A DNA stretch of 64,000 nucleotides from CAVZVZ01 sp963778895 (lineage in GTDB: Bacteria; Actinomycetota; Acidimicrobiia; Acidimicrobiales; Acidimicrobilacustridaceae), in the NCBI GenBank assembly GCA_963778895.1, contig CAVZVZ010000005.1, forward strand, positions 1,984,001 through 2,048,000, written 5' to 3'. Shown in pieces: positions 46,720 to 57,559 of this stretch. Both the position numbers and the translations under genes were made by a program. Under the pieces are notes generated by a model. It had not been told where the DNA came from and ran no database searches. It saw nothing but the letters and a program-made list of their open reading frames with translations. Position 1 is the first letter of the stretch. Each line of letters starts with the position of its first letter.

Positions 46720-49440
46720 ATGTCAGACCTGTCCGACACCGTGGAGATTCTCGCTGGCTGGACGCCATCTTTGGCCTTCGATCGCTCAATCGCCTCGGGT
46801 TGCGGTCGATCTGGAAACGGGCGACTCGACTGCCGCGCCGATGACCAGGGAGCTCAGACCATCAGCACGAAACGCGGAGACGACCGTGCCGATCCGAGCC
46901 TGCTCGAGGCGTTGGCCACGCGCGCGTCGAACGCGGTGCTCGTGTGCGAGTTGATCGACGGGCAGGCCGAGATCGCCTGGGTCAACGATGCATTTGCCGG
47001 ATTGCTCGGCGTCGATCGTGACGAGGTGCTCGCGCTGTCGATCGACGAGTTGCTGAGCACGCATCCCGAACCCGAGCGGGTCGGGAACGTGATCGAGCGG
47101 CTTCGGGCCGGTGAGACGGTGGTCGACCACGTCTGCATCCGGCGCGGGAACGGATCGCTCGTGCCGGTCGAGGCGTCGTACTACTCGTTGCCGCGGCCGG
47201 AGTCGACGCCCTGGTTCGTGGCCAGCTATCGCGACCGCAGCGACGAGGTCGAGGTCGCCGAAGCGCTGCAGCGGAGCGAGGAGTGGTCGCGCACGCTCGT
47301 CGACCATCTCACGGACGTGCTCACGGTGGTGGACGCCGAGTCCGTCATCAGATGGGTGAGCCCGTCGGTCGTGGATCGGCTCGGGTACGCACCCCACGAT
47401 CTGATCGGACTGTCCGCCTGGTCTCTGGTGCACACCGATGACCTCGAGGAGGCGGCGAACGACTGGATCGACGTCGCCGAGCACGGCGATCCGGGCGAGC
47501 CGTCTCGCTATCGCATCCGACACGCCGACGGGAGTTGGCGCGTGATGCACGTAACGGGTTCGCCACAGTTCGATCATCCCGACATCAAGGGCATGATCAT
47601 CACGTTGTCGGACGTGACCGAGCGGGCGGCGGCCGAGGACCTGCTCGAGGAACAAGCCGGTTTGCTCGAGGCGATCGCCCGAGGCGCACCACTCGAGGTG
47701 TCGTTGCAACGGGTCGTGCAGATGATCGACCGCACGCTCGACGGCGTGTGCGCGCTGGTCGGCACCCTCGATGTCGACGGGGTCATCCGTACGCGTTCCA
47801 CCTTGACCGTGCCCCGACCGATCGTGAAGCTGCTCGACGACGCGCCAGCGACAGCCGGACCGTCGCGAGCGCTGCGCGAGTCGACGGAGGGCTTCGTCGA
47901 GTACGACATGACGAAGATCGACGAACTCGGCGATGTGCGCACGCTCTTCCGAGCTCACGGCATCGCGTCGTGCCGATCAGCGCCGATCCGGGTGCGTGCC
48001 GGCGGCGACCTGTTGGGTGCGTTGTCCATCTTCCACCGCGAAGGGTCCACGGCCGATCCCTTCGAGAGCGCGCTGCTGCAACGCGCCGTCGACATCGCGG
48101 CCATCGCGATCGAGCGGCATCGGTTCGAAGCGACGATCGAGTACCACGCGCGCCACGATCCGCTCACCGGCCTGGCCAATCGGGTGCTGTTGCTCGAGCG
48201 CATCGACGAGGGTCTGCAACGCTCTACTCGGATGGGCTCTGGCATCGCAGTGCTGCTCTTGGACCTGGACCGGTTCAAGGTCGTGAACGACAGCGTCGGG
48301 CACGCACACGGTGATCAGCTCTTGCGGCACGTCGCGGAACGCTTTGCCAGCACGCTTCGTGCCGGCGACACGCTGGGGCGGTTCGGTGGCGACGAGTTCA
48401 TGCTCGTCTGCCCGCGGGTTCCCGACGAGGCGACGGCGGCGGGCATCGCGGCGCGTTTCTTGTCGGCGCTGGACGAGCCGTTCGTGCTCGGCGATGGCGA
48501 GGTCCACCTCTCGGCGAGCATCGGCATCGCTCTCGGGATGGATGCGGCGACCCTGCCCGAGGCGCTCATCCGCGACGCCGACGTTGCGATGTATCGGGCC
48601 AAGGCCCAGGGCCGCAATCAGCATGTGGTGTTCCAGGAGCTCGTCGACCATCACGCCGTGGAGCAGCTCGCACTCGAGCAGGCGTTGCACGCGGCCGTCG
48701 AACGCGGCGAGTTCGAGCTCCATTTCCAACCGGTCGTACAGCTCTCCGACGGTCTGATGACACACGTCGAGGCGCTCCTGCGTTGGAACCGGCCCGGTCA
48801 CGGGATGGTGCTGCCGGGTTCGTTCATCGCGCTGGCCGAGGAGACGGGCTTGATCGTGCCCCTCGGTTGGTGGGTGCTCGACGAGGCGTGTGCGCAGGCC
48901 GCAAAGTGGCCGGAGTTGCCGAGCGGCGACCGCGTGCAAGTCGCGGTCAACCTTTCCCCGCACCAGCTGTCGGCGCCGAACCTGCTCGACGGCGTCGCCC
49001 GCGCGCTCGCGCACAGCGGGCTCGAGCCCGAGCGGTTGTGCTTCGAGGTGACGGAGAGCGCGCTCGTGCACGACATGGACGGGCTGAAGGCGGCGCTGCT
49101 GGGGCTGAAGTCGTTGGGCGTTCGCATCGCCATCGACGATTTCGGTACCGGCTACGCGACGCTCGACTACGTGCGGCACTTCTCCATGGCGGACTACCTC
49201 AAGATCGATCGTTCCTTCGTCGGCGGCGTCGAACGGCCGGGCTCGGAGGAGGCGGCCATCGTGTCGGCGGCCATAGCGCTCGCCAAGTCACTGGGCTTCA
49301 CCGTGGTCGCCGAAGGAGTCGAGACGCTCTTCCAGATGGAGGCGTTGCGTGAGCTCGACTGCGACCTGGCGCAGGGGTTCCTCTTCAGTCGGCCCGTCCC
49401 CGTCGACGATGCGATCCAGCTGTTGGCGTCCCAGAGCTGA
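46720..49440 (+). CDS. PAS-PAS-GAF-GGDEF-EAL cyclic-di-GMP protein
   Basis: 906 residues, intact. Residues about 60-165 and 180-300 are PAS domains (the second ends ITLSDVTERAAAEDLLEEQA), about 300-440 a GAF domain, 450-610 GGDEF, 625-890 EAL. GGDEF at 556-560 (GRFGGDEFML) is intact with an RxxD site (RAGD) five residues before it. The EAL core has HVEALLRWNRPGHG (E684), AVNLSPHQL, FEVTES, AIDDFGTGYATL and KIDRSF. Both activities are possible. Start ATG 46720 after GGGAGC leaves 25 bp to the divergent xseA start. Confidence 0.93.
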   Translation: MSDLSDTVEILAGWTPSLAFDRSIASGCGRSGNGRLDCRADDQGAQTISTKRGDDRADPSLLEALATRASNAVLVCELIDGQAEIAWVNDAFAGLLGVDRDEVLALSIDELLSTHPEPERVGNVIERLRAGETVVDHVCIRRGNGSLVPVEASYYSLPRPESTPWFVASYRDRSDEVEVAEALQRSEEWSRTLVDHLTDVLTVVDAESVIRWVSPSVVDRLGYAPHDLIGLSAWSLVHTDDLEEAANDWIDVAEHGDPGEPSRYRIRHADGSWRVMHVTGSPQFDHPDIKGMIITLSDVTERAAAEDLLEEQAGLLEAIARGAPLEVSLQRVVQMIDRTLDGVCALVGTLDVDGVIRTRSTLTVPRPIVKLLDDAPATAGPSRALRESTEGFVEYDMTKIDELGDVRTLFRAHGIASCRSAPIRVRAGGDLLGALSIFHREGSTADPFESALLQRAVDIAAIAIERHRFEATIEYHARHDPLTGLANRVLLLERIDEGLQRSTRMGSGIAVLLLDLDRFKVVNDSVGHAHGDQLLRHVAERFASTLRAGDTLGRFGGDEFMLVCPRVPDEATAAGIAARFLSALDEPFVLGDGEVHLSASIGIALGMDAATLPEALIRDADVAMYRAKAQGRNQHVVFQELVDHHAVEQLALEQALHAAVERGEFELHFQPVVQLSDGLMTHVEALLRWNRPGHGMVLPGSFIALAEETGLIVPLGWWVLDEACAQAAKWPELPSGDRVQVAVNLSPHQLSAPNLLDGVARALAHSGLEPERLCFEVTESALVHDMDGLKAALLGLKSLGVRIAIDDFGTGYATLDYVRHFSMADYLKIDRSFVGGVERPGSEEAAIVSAAIALAKSLGFTVVAEGVETLFQMEALRELDCDLAQGFLFSRPVPVDDAIQLLASQS

Positions 49441-49492
49441 GCGGCCAGACCGGGGTCACTCGGACGTCGTCTTCTTCTAGGCTCCGCGGTTC

Positions 49493-51250
49493 GTGCAGCT
49501 GATCCCGGATCACGTCGAGGCCCACATCGGTGACGAGGTGTTCACCGCGCCGGCTGAGCTCGGAGAGGAGATCGCGCTCGGTCCGCTGGCCGTACGCCTC
49601 GATCACGAGGGCGGCCGAGACGACGCGATCGGCTGGTCGGTTGCCAATCGCGGTGACACGCCGGTTGCCATCCGCTCGGTTCGTGTCGTGCACCACGTCG
49701 ACAGCACCGGGCCGTTGCGGATGTTGCGCCAGGGCTATCAATCGTGGTCCCGCACGGCGGTGGCCGAGCTCGGGCGCGAGCGCGATCCGTCGACCACTCC
49801 CGGCTCGATCGAGATGATGCAGGGCGTGCACCACGCCGATCAGAGAAGTGTCGACCGGCGACGAGCTGCGCTCCGAATGGCTGACGGTTCTCGCCGACGA
49901 CGGGGAGAACCGCGTCGTGGCCGGCTTTGCGGCCGGTGTCGAACACGACGGCACCTGGCGACTTCGGACGAACGACCACGGTCATGCCGAGCTCACCGCC
50001 GAGGCGTTCCTCGGCGACGCTTCGCTCGCTTCTGGTGCACTTCGCACGCTCCATCCCTTCTCGTTGGAACACGGGGGCGACGCACCGGCGATGCTCGACC
50101 AGTGGGCGAGGCAGGTGGGAACGCGCAACAACGCCCGCGTGCACGCGCCATACCAAGTCGGATGGTGCTCCTGGTACCACTACTTCCACGACGTGACGGA
50201 GGAACACATCCGGAGCAACCTGGAGCGCGCCGACGAGTGGCCGTTCGAGGTGTTCCAGATCGACGACGGCTACCAGGCGGCCATCGGTGACTGGCTCGTG
50301 ACCAACGAGAAGTTCCCGTCGGAGCTTGTCGTCGCTTGGCCGAGCTGATCGAGGGTGCCGGTCGCCAGCCGGGTATCTGGTTGGCGCCGTTCATCGCAGC
50401 GCCGGATTCGCAGGTGGCGACCGAGCATCCCGAGTGGCTGGCGCGGATGCCGAACGGCAAGCCGTTGTGGGGCATGTTCAACCCCAGTTGGGGCGGGGGC
50501 ATGGACGGCGTGATGTACGCACTCGACACGACCCAGCCGGAGGTCATCGCCCATCTGGAGCACGTAGCCCGTTCGCTGGTCGCGTTGGGCTTCACCTATC
50601 TGAAGCTCGACTTCACGTTCGCACCGAGCTTCGACGGGGTGTGGTCGGATGCGTCGCGCACGCCGGCCGAACGGGTGCGCGCCGGGCTACGACGCCATTC
50701 GACGCGGCGCGGGAGACGAGGCCTTCTTGCTCGGCTGCGGCGCGCCGCTGAGCCACGTGCTGGGCGTGGTCGACGGCAATCGGATCGGCCCCGATGTCGC
50801 ACCGTCGTGGGAACGGCCCGACAACGGCGCTGTCGATTCCGGGCTACACGCGAATCGAGCCCTCGACCTTGCACGCGTGGATCGACACCTTGTCGCGAAG
50901 CTTCATGCATCGGCGACTGTGGTTGAACGATCCCGACTGCATCATGTTGCGCACCGACGAGACGGCCATGACGCCGGCGGCGGTGGAGACGTGGGCGCGA
51001 CGCCGTCGGGGTGTCCGGTGGCATGGCCTTGGTGTCCGATGATCTGGCGCTGCTCGACGCGCGTTCACGAGCGTTGCTCGATGACGTGATCCAGATCGGG
51101 CGCGAGGTCGACGATCAGACGCGGCAGGGCCCGGCGCCGCGCTGCGAAGACCTGCTCGACGCGCCGATCCCGACGCACCTGCGAGCCGCGGGCTACGACC
51201 TGGTCGCGGAGCCGGCGTCGGCTGAGTCGACGCTCGGCCGCCCGGCCTGA
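49493..51250 (+). CDS. GH36-type alpha-galactosidase (melibiase), frameshifted
   Basis: About 585 residues from a GTG, at least four frame changes (near 49840, 50335, 50690 and 51010). Landmarks: [85 protein letters not shown], and the nucleophile region [17 protein letters not shown] (LKLDF Asp). [20 protein letters not shown] and [19 protein letters not shown] complete the barrel (the latter near the acid/base). No signal peptide. The natural substrate is probably an alpha-galactoside. The C-terminal 80 residues are not clearly typical. Confidence 0.85.
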
Positions 51251-51300
51251 CGGACACAAACTGCCTGGCGCGACCCGCGCCCCGCGCCCAGACTCCACGC

Positions 51301-51936
51301 ATGAGCGTCAACCGATGGCCCGACGTCGACCATGCGCTGGCCTATCTGCGCAAGGCCGGCACCATCCCGCATCGCACCGAAGGTGAGGAGATGCTGCTCG
51401 GCTTGCTCCCCGAGGCGCCGACGCGGGTGCTCGACATCGGCACGGGCGACGGCCGCTTGCTCGCGCTCGTGCGCACGGCCCGTCCCGGTGTGCCGGGGAT
51501 CGGCCTCGACTTCTCACCCCCGATGCTCGAGCGAGCACGCGAGCGGTTCGCCACCGACGACGACATCGCCGATCGTCGAACACGATCTGGACGAGCCGCT
51601 GCCCGATCTGGGCCGATTCGATCTCGTGGTGTCGAGCTTCGCCATCCACCATGTGGAGGACCCCCGCAAGGCTGCGCTCTACCGCGAGATCTTCGAGCGG
51701 CTCGAACCGGGTGGGTTGTTCGCCAACCTGGAGCACGTGGCGTCGCCGACCGAGGAGCTCCACGTGGAGTTCCTGCGACGCGATCGATTCGTGCGCCCGA
51801 GCACGACGACCCATCGAACAAGCTGGCGCCGGTCGAGGCGCAGCTCCAATGGCTTCGGGACGCCGGATTCCAACAGGTGGACTGCTTCTGGAAGTGGCGT
51901 GAGCTGGCGCTTCTCGCAGGGATCAAACCCCGCTAG
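51301..51936 (+). CDS. Class I SAM-dependent methyltransferase, frameshifted
   Basis: About 211 residues with two frame changes (near 51572 and 51805). Motif [21 protein letters not shown], then [20 protein letters not shown]. After the first shift: [40 protein letters not shown] and [14 protein letters not shown]. After the second: [20 protein letters not shown] and [13 protein letters not shown]. This is a type 11/12 methyltransferase of unknown substrate. It is 10 bp upstream of nfo on the same strand. Confidence 0.85.
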   Translation: MSVNRWPDVDHALAYLRKAGTIPHRTEGEEMLLGLLPEAPTRVLDIGTGDGRLLALVRTARPGVPGIGLDFSPPMLERARERFATDDDIADRRTRSGRAAARSGPIRSRGVELRHPPCGGPPQGCALPRDLRAARTGWVVRQPGARGVADRGAPRGVPATRSIRAPEHDDPSNKLAPVEAQLQWLRDAGFQQVDCFWKWRELALLAGIKPR

Positions 51937-51946
51937 CTTCCCCACC

Positions 51947-52703
51947 ATGCGCATCGGAGGCCATGTCGAACCCGACGATCCCATCGGCACGGCAACGGCC
52001 GAGAATGCGGACTGCGTGCAGATCTTCTTGGGTGACCCGCAGGGTTGGAAGAAGCCGCCGCCGCGCGACGACGCCGCCGAACTGAAGAAGTCGCCCGTTC
52101 CGATCTACGTGCATGCGCCCTACATCGTCAACGTGGCTTCGCCGAACAACCGGATCCGCATCCCGTCGCGCAAGATCCTGCAGCAGACGTGTGACGCCGG
52201 CGGCCGAGATCGACGCCGCGGCGGTGATCGTGCACGGGGGGCACGTCACCAAGGACGACGACCGAAGCCGAAGGCTTCGTGCGGTGGCGCAAGGCGATGG
52301 AACAGCTCGAGACCGACGTCCCCGTCTATCTCGAGAACACCGCGGGCGGTGACCATGCGATGGCCCGCCACTTCGACACCATCGCGCGGCTTGTGGGACC
52401 ACATCGGTGAGTTCGGAATCGGCTTCTGTCTGGACACGTGTCACGCGCACGCGGCGGGTGAGGACCTGGTCGACGCCGTCGACCGCATCCTCGGCCATCA
52501 CCGGTGAGATCCAGCTCGTGCACTGCAACGATTCGAAGGACGGGCACGGCTCGGGTCGCGACCGTCACGAACATCTCGGTCACGGCAAGATCGATCCCGA
52601 AGCCCTCGTCACGATCGTGCGCGCCGCCAACGCCCCCGTCATCTGTGAGACCGGCGAAGACGGGCGCAAGGACGACATCGCCTGGTTGCGCGACCGCCTC
52701 TGA
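51947..52703 (+). CDS. nfo: Endonuclease IV (AP endonuclease), frameshifted
   Basis: About 252 residues over several frames (changes near 52200, 52265, 52390 and 52500). Metal-binding motifs of the Nfo TIM barrel are all present: [100 protein letters not shown] and [19 protein letters not shown]. It cleaves DNA at abasic sites using zinc. Four breaks in a housekeeping repair gene with no motif loss argue for sequence errors in this region. Confidence 0.9.
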
Positions 52704-52716
52704 GTTGTCGGGCTGC

Positions 52717-53919
52717 TCAGTCCGCCACGTTCACGTAGGTGATCGCGGTCGGTGCGAACACCGCGCCGTTGCCATCGCCCAAGCCGACCGGTTCCGGGTC
52801 GAGGCCCAGGTAGTAACGCAGTTGCGCCGTGGCGAAATGCCGGATCGCGGGCCACGCCTGTTCCACAGGTATGTAGTCGGCTGTACAACCGTCGTTGAAG
52901 AGTCGGGTGATCTGCTCGGTTGGGGCGATCCCGACCTTCGTGGCGATCTCGATCAAGCCGCCCTGTTCCTTTCCGAATAGGCACAGGTCGTCGAACGTGT
53001 TGTGACCCCCGTCGTCCACGACGACGAGTCGTTTGGGCGGATTCAACACGTCAAAGAAGCTGCGCACGCGGTCGGCCTGTGCGACCTGGTCCTTGCCGCC
53101 GACCATCACCATGCCTGGTTGGGGCGGTACGGGCAGGTCCGCGAAGGTCGTCCCGGTGGTGTCCGTGGCCGCGCCCGGAGCGCGGCCTCCCGACATGGCG
53201 ATGAAGGTCTTGATCGACGGATCCTCGGCCGCGGCCCCGACGGCAGAGCCAACGCCGGCAGAGTGACCCATCGTCGCGGTCTGACTGGTGTCGACCTTGC
53301 CACTGAGCAGCCCATCGGGCTTGGCGCTCTCCGCCCCGAGAAGATCGCGGGTCGCCAGCATCACCGCAGTTTCGTCCGTGGTCTTGCCACCACCGGTGAG
53401 GGCTGCGAGCAACCCGCGTTCGTTGAAGTCAGGGCCGGCGACGACCATGCCCCAGCTGGCCAGATGCGTCAGTAGGAATTGGTACTCCGTCGGATAGCCG
53501 GCAAAGCCGTGCGCGAACAGAACGAGCGGGAAGGCCCCCTTGGAGCTGGCGGGTATGTCGCGGTACGCGTCGGTGGGGTACTTCGGGTTCAGATCGTCGG
53601 GTACGAGGGCCTTCAGGTTCTCCGGCAACAGATCCCGGATCTCGAACACCACCTGCTGGGCGCCGGCCGGGACGTCGTCGGCGGGGTACCAGACCTCGAT
53701 CTTGCGACCGTTCAGGTCGAGAGTGGTCGTTCCCACCGAGTACGGACCGGTATCGACGTAGGCGGTAGCCGCGGCGGGGTCGACGGTGGTCGGCGCCGCG
53801 GTCGATCCCGAACTGTTGTTGTCCGAGCTCCCGCAGGCCGTGACGACGAGCGCCAGCGCAACGGAGATGGCGATGAAGGCGCGACGAGTGCCGCGCGTGT
53901 GGAAGGTCCCCCGATTCAT
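52717..53919 (-). CDS. Lipoprotein alpha/beta hydrolase (PAF-acetylhydrolase-like)
   Basis: 400 residues, intact. N-terminal signal with lipobox ALVVTACGSS (lipid-modified Cys after residue 24), then a Ser/Thr/Ala linker. The hydrolase domain has FPLVLFAHGFAGYPTEYQFL (oxyanion loop), nucleophile elbow G-H-S-A-G in TSQTATMGHSAGVGSAVGAA, and DDGGHNTFDDLCLF with the His. This is the layout of chlorophyllase/PAF-acetylhydrolase-like secreted lipases and esterases. It should be anchored outside the membrane. Start is ATG 53919. It is the next gene after the ABC exporter on the same strand, 10 bp away. Confidence 0.88.
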   Translation of the reverse strand: MNRGTFHTRGTRRAFIAISVALALVVTACGSSDNNSSGSTAAPTTVDPAAATAYVDTGPYSVGTTTLDLNGRKIEVWYPADDVPAGAQQVVFEIRDLLPENLKALVPDDLNPKYPTDAYRDIPASSKGAFPLVLFAHGFAGYPTEYQFLLTHLASWGMVVAGPDFNERGLLAALTGGGKTTDETAVMLATRDLLGAESAKPDGLLSGKVDTSQTATMGHSAGVGSAVGAAAEDPSIKTFIAMSGGRAPGAATDTTGTTFADLPVPPQPGMVMVGGKDQVAQADRVRSFFDVLNPPKRLVVVDDGGHNTFDDLCLFGKEQGGLIEIATKVGIAPTEQITRLFNDGCTADYIPVEQAWPAIRHFATAQLRYYLGLDPEPVGLGDGNGAVFAPTAITYVNVAD

Positions 53920-53929
53920 GAGCCCGAAC

Positions 53930-55823
53930 CTAAACCAGATCCGCAGCGGCGGGCGACGGCTTGGCTTCGGCACGGACCAGGATGCGGTAGAGCTCGGCGT
54001 ACAGCCCGCCATGGGCGAGCAGCTCTTGGTGAGTACCGCGCTCGACGATCTGGCCGTCGTCGAGCACCAGGATCAGATCCGCGCTGGTGATCGTTGACAA
54101 GCGGTGCGCGATCACGATCGAGGTGCGGTTCTCGAGCGCAGTGACGAGCGCCTCCTGCACGAGCGCCTCGTTCTCGGAGTCGAGGTGGCTGGTGGCCTCG
54201 TCGAGGATCACCATCGACGGGTTCTTGAGCAACATGCGGGCGATGGCGAGGCGTTGCTTCTCGCCGCCGGACAGTCGGTACCCGCGCTCGCCGACCACCG
54301 TGTTGTAGCCCTCGGGTAGCGCCGCGATGACCTCATGGATCTGCGCGGCGCGGCATGCGTCGATCACTTCCTCGTCGGTTGCCTCGGGCCGCGCGTAGCG
54401 AAGATTGTCGAGCACCGTGTCGTGGAAGAGGTGCGGATCCTGGCTCACCACGCCGATCGCGTGGTGCAGGCTGTCCTGGGTGAGGTCACGCACGTCGTGT
54501 CCGTCGATGCGGACCGCACCTTCGGTCGCGTCGTAGAGACGAGGTACCAAACCGGTGAGCGTGGTCTTGCCGGCGCCGGAGGGACCGACCAGCGCGACCA
54601 GTTGACCGGGCTCGATCTCGGCGTCGATGCCCCGCAGGACGAAGGGGCCGGCCTCGGTGCTCAACGCCGCAGTTGTGTCGGCCTCGAGCGACGGCAGCGA
54701 CACCTCGCTGGCCGCGGGATAGCGGAACCACAGCTCGTCGAAGACGATCTTGCCGCTCGGCTCGACCAGGTCGATGGCGCCCGGGCGGTCGGTGATCGGG
54801 TTGGGAGTGTCGAGTACCTCGAACACGCGGTCGAACGAGACGAAGGCCGTCATGATGTCGACGCGAGCGTTCGTGAGGCTCGTGAGAGGCGTGTAGATAC
54901 GGGTGACGTAGGCCGCCATGGCCACCAACGTGCCGATGCTGAGCGTGCCGCTGATGACGAGCTGTCCACCGACCCAATAGATGGCGGCGGTGCCGACGGC
55001 GGCGACGAGCCCGAGGGCGACGAAGAACGTGCGGCCGTACATCGCACTGCGCACGCCGATGTCGCGGACCCGACCGGCGCGGGAACCGAACTCGTCGATC
55101 TCGCGGGTGCCCGAGCCGAAGAGCTTCACCAGGAGAGCGCCGGACACGTTGAAGCGCTCGGTCATTTGCGTGTTCATTGCCGAGTTCAAGTCCATGCCCT
55201 CGCGGGTGATCTTCTGCAGTCGTCGACCCACGCGCTTGGCGGGGATGATGAAGATCGGTAAGAGAACGAGTGCGAGCAGCGTGAGCTGCCAGTCGAGGAA
55301 CAGCATTGCGGTCAAGGTGGTGACGAGCACGATCACGTTCGATACGACCGACCCGAGCGTGGTGGTGAGCGCCCGCTGCGCGCCGATCACGTCGTTGTTC
55401 ATGCGGCTGATCAAGTGCGCCGGTCTGGGTGCGAGTGAAGAACGCGATGGGCATGCGCTGCACGTGGTCGAACAGCTTCACGCGAAGGTCGAAGATGACG
55501 CCCTCGCCGATCTTCGACGAGAACCAACGTTCGGCGTAGCCCATGGTGGCGTCGATGAACGCCGCAGCGACCACGAGTGCCGCCAGCCGGTTCAGCATCG
55601 AGCGGTTCCCGGTGGGGATCGCGGTGTCGATGATCGACCGGAACAGCAGCGGCGGCAGCAGCGCGATCAGGGCCTCGACGATGATCACGGCCACGAAACC
55701 GATGAGCATCCAGCGGTAGGGCTTGGCCAGGCGCGCGACACGCCGCACGACGCCTTCCGAAACCGTCGCGCCCTTGATGTTCGATGGGTCGGCCCCCATG
55801 GCCATGTGCGGCCCCATGTGCAT
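53930..55823 (-). CDS. ABC exporter, fused permease and ATPase, one frameshift
   Basis: About 630 residues with one frame change near 55420. The six-helix transmembrane domain runs from PYRWMLIGFVAVIIVEALIA to the helix FFVALGLVAAVGTAAIYWVG. The ATPase has Walker A LVGPSGAGKTTLTGLV, Q-loop VVSQDPHLFHDTVLDNLRYA, signature YRLSGGEKQRLAIARMLL, Walker B SMVILDEATSHLDSE and the H-loop IVIAHRLSTI. This is the MsbA/LmrA-type half-transporter pattern. The start (MHMGPHMAMGAD, 55823) is probable; nearby ATGs in the same frame are alternatives. The exported substrate is unknown. Confidence 0.92.
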
Positions 55824-55875
55824 GGCTAAGAAGGGTAGGGGCGGAGGTCCGGATGCGTGCGCTAGAAAGGTCGAG

Positions 55876-56592
55876 ATGGTGCTGCCCTCGAGCGCATCTC
55901 GGGCGACAACGGTCGACACCGGGGAGCTGTACGAGCTCAATCGCCAACGGCTGATCGCCACGATGAGGGCTGCGTCGAGCGAGCAACTTGCACGATCGGT
56001 CCCGGCCACGCCGGCGTGGTCGGTTCGAGACGCCTTGGCGCACGTGGTCGGCATCACCGCGGATCTGAACGCGCTGGACTTCGGCACGGGTGACCCCGAA
56101 GCGTGGACTGCCCATCAGGTCGAGACTCGCCGTGAGGACTCGATCGAGGAAATAGTCGAGGAGTGGGATCGTGAGGCGACGAAGTTCGAAGATGGCCTGA
56201 GGTTGTTTGGATACGGGATCGGTTCACACTACGTAGCTGATCTGCACGCACACCTGCAGGACGTACGCATGACCCTCGGCTTGGATGCGGCACGTGACCC
56301 GGAGACGGTCCTGGTCGCGCTCGACTTCTATCTGGAGTCCCTCGACGAGACGCTTCGAGAAACGGGGTCAAGCGCGATCGAGCTGTTGGTCGGTGGGGAA
56401 CGTCATGTTGCGGGCGAGCCGCCTGTCTTGGCGTCCGTGAAGGGTGATGCGTTCGAGCTGCTCCGCAGCCTGTCGGGGCGGCGTTCGCTCGAGCAGATCC
56501 GAGCCCTTGACTGGGACGGCGACGCGGACTTGTTGGCGCCGCAGCTAAGCCGGTACCCGCGGCCAGAAGCGGCCCTCCACGACGAGCGATGA
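55876..56592 (+). CDS. Maleylpyruvate isomerase-family (mycothiol-dependent type) protein
   Basis: 238 residues, intact. N-terminal DinB-like bundle: RQRLIATMRAASSEQLARSV, PATPAWSVRDALAHVVGITA (first metal His in LAHVVG), then EEWDREATKFEDGLRLFGYG and VADLHAHLQDVRMTLGLD with further His ligands. The C-terminal part is the MDMPI_C-like region (LASVKGDAFELLRSLSGRRS). The family includes mycothiol-dependent enzymes found only in Actinobacteria. The specific reaction is not evident. Confidence 0.88.
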   Translation: MVLPSSASRATTVDTGELYELNRQRLIATMRAASSEQLARSVPATPAWSVRDALAHVVGITADLNALDFGTGDPEAWTAHQVETRREDSIEEIVEEWDREATKFEDGLRLFGYGIGSHYVADLHAHLQDVRMTLGLDAARDPETVLVALDFYLESLDETLRETGSSAIELLVGGERHVAGEPPVLASVKGDAFELLRSLSGRRSLEQIRALDWDGDADLLAPQLSRYPRPEAALHDER

Positions 56593-56658
56593 TCGCGAAC
56601 GAGGGCGGGTCGAACGATCAAGTCACGAGCCGTGTGGAACCGTCAGTCGGTTGCAGAT

Positions 56659-57075
56659 CTACTCGGGTGAGGCGAAGTAGGCCTCGGTGAGCCAGTCGCG
56701 GATGTCGTCGTCGAGGTCGTCGGCCGTAGGCAGGTTCACGATGTGGAAGTAGCGGCCGTTGTACTCCATCACCTTGCGCTTGATCAGTGGATGCCGAACC
56801 GTCCGCGGCAGGCTGAACGACAACGCCTCCCAGTCGCGCATCGGTCGCAACTCGGCGAAGGTCTGGGCTCGCTTCAGGAAGATGCCGACCGACACCGGCT
56901 CGACGTGCACCGGTCCAACAGTGTCGAGATGGGCCATGACAGCTTCGAAGATCGGGCGTTCACGGTCGGGGCCCGTGGAGAAGTACTCGTCGAGTGACAT
57001 GGCGGGCGCGCACTCGTGGGATTGGCCCCTGCGCGCGAACCGCCGGTTGCACTCCGGACAGGTCCACGCGGCCAT
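56659..57075 (-). CDS. Zinc-ribbon DUF5655 family protein
   Basis: 138 residues. The N-terminal MAAWTCPECNRRFARRGQSH then HEC gives a C-x2-C...H-x-C zinc-finger set. The rest, MSLDEYFSTGPDRERPIFEA through KRAQTFAELRPMRDWEALSF and HIVNLPTADDLDDDIRDWLT, is a DUF5655 domain. Members are predicted DNA-associated or nuclease-like regulators of unknown role. Its ATG follows immediately after the TGA of the upstream membrane gene, so co-translation is likely. Confidence 0.85.
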   Translation of the reverse strand: MAAWTCPECNRRFARRGQSHECAPAMSLDEYFSTGPDRERPIFEAVMAHLDTVGPVHVEPVSVGIFLKRAQTFAELRPMRDWEALSFSLPRTVRHPLIKRKVMEYNGRYFHIVNLPTADDLDDDIRDWLTEAYFASPE

Positions 57076-57415
57076 TCACGGCACCGGTTCGACTGCGGGC
57101 CCGGAGCGAATGAGTGTGGACGAGAGCAACGCCGACAGGCCGGCGGCCAAGAACACGATGCCGATGCTGAGGATCGTGAGCAGACCGAGCAGGCCGTAGA
57201 CCACGCCCGCGAAGACCAGCGCGAGTCGACGCGTACGAGCATCTGATCCGACCGTCCCGAGGAGCGCGCACGCGGCCGGCAACGTCATCACGCCGGCCCA
57301 CATCCAAGAAGATGGCGGCGATCCCGCCGTCCTGATTCTGGATGATCGCCAGGTAACCGACCACGGCCGCGAAGCCGATGAGGCTGCAGAAGCCGGCGAG
57401 CACTCGAGCGGTCAT
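57076..57415 (-). CDS. Small multi-pass membrane protein, one frameshift
   Basis: About 112 residues; one frame change near 57300. It reads MTARVLAGFCSLIGFAAVVG then YLAIIQNQDGGIAAIFLD, VMTLPAACALLGTVGS, and LVFAGVVYGLLGLLTILSIG followed by FLAAGLSALLSSTLI. That makes four likely membrane helices. No family motif is recognised. It is encoded between the tRNA-Ser and the DUF5655 gene, with stop and next start directly adjacent. Confidence 0.6.
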
Positions 57416-57440
57416 CACATCCCCGACGTCGGGATCTGGG

Positions 57441-57530
57441 TGGCGGAGGGTGTGGGATTCGAACCCACGGTGACCCGAGGGCCACAACGGCTTTCGAGGC
57501 CGCCCCATTCGTCCGCTCTGGCAACCCTCC
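57441..57530 (-). tRNA. tRNA-Ser (CGA)
   Basis: On the minus strand: 5' GGAGGGTTGCCAGAG and 3' end ...CACCCTCCG followed by encoded CCA (57441-57443). The anticodon loop CTCGAAA sits in a CGGC/GCCG stem, giving anticodon CGA for serine. A long variable arm is present, as expected of tRNA-Ser. The mature body without CCA is 57444-57530. Confidence 0.96.
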
Positions 57531-57559
57531 GAGAGGCGACGATAGCCGAGCCCCTGACC

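Noticed and set aside
46786..47958. Long minus-strand frame opposite the GGDEF-EAL gene
   Set aside because: No family motif, low-complexity Arg/His-rich text; it is the shadow of the real gene.
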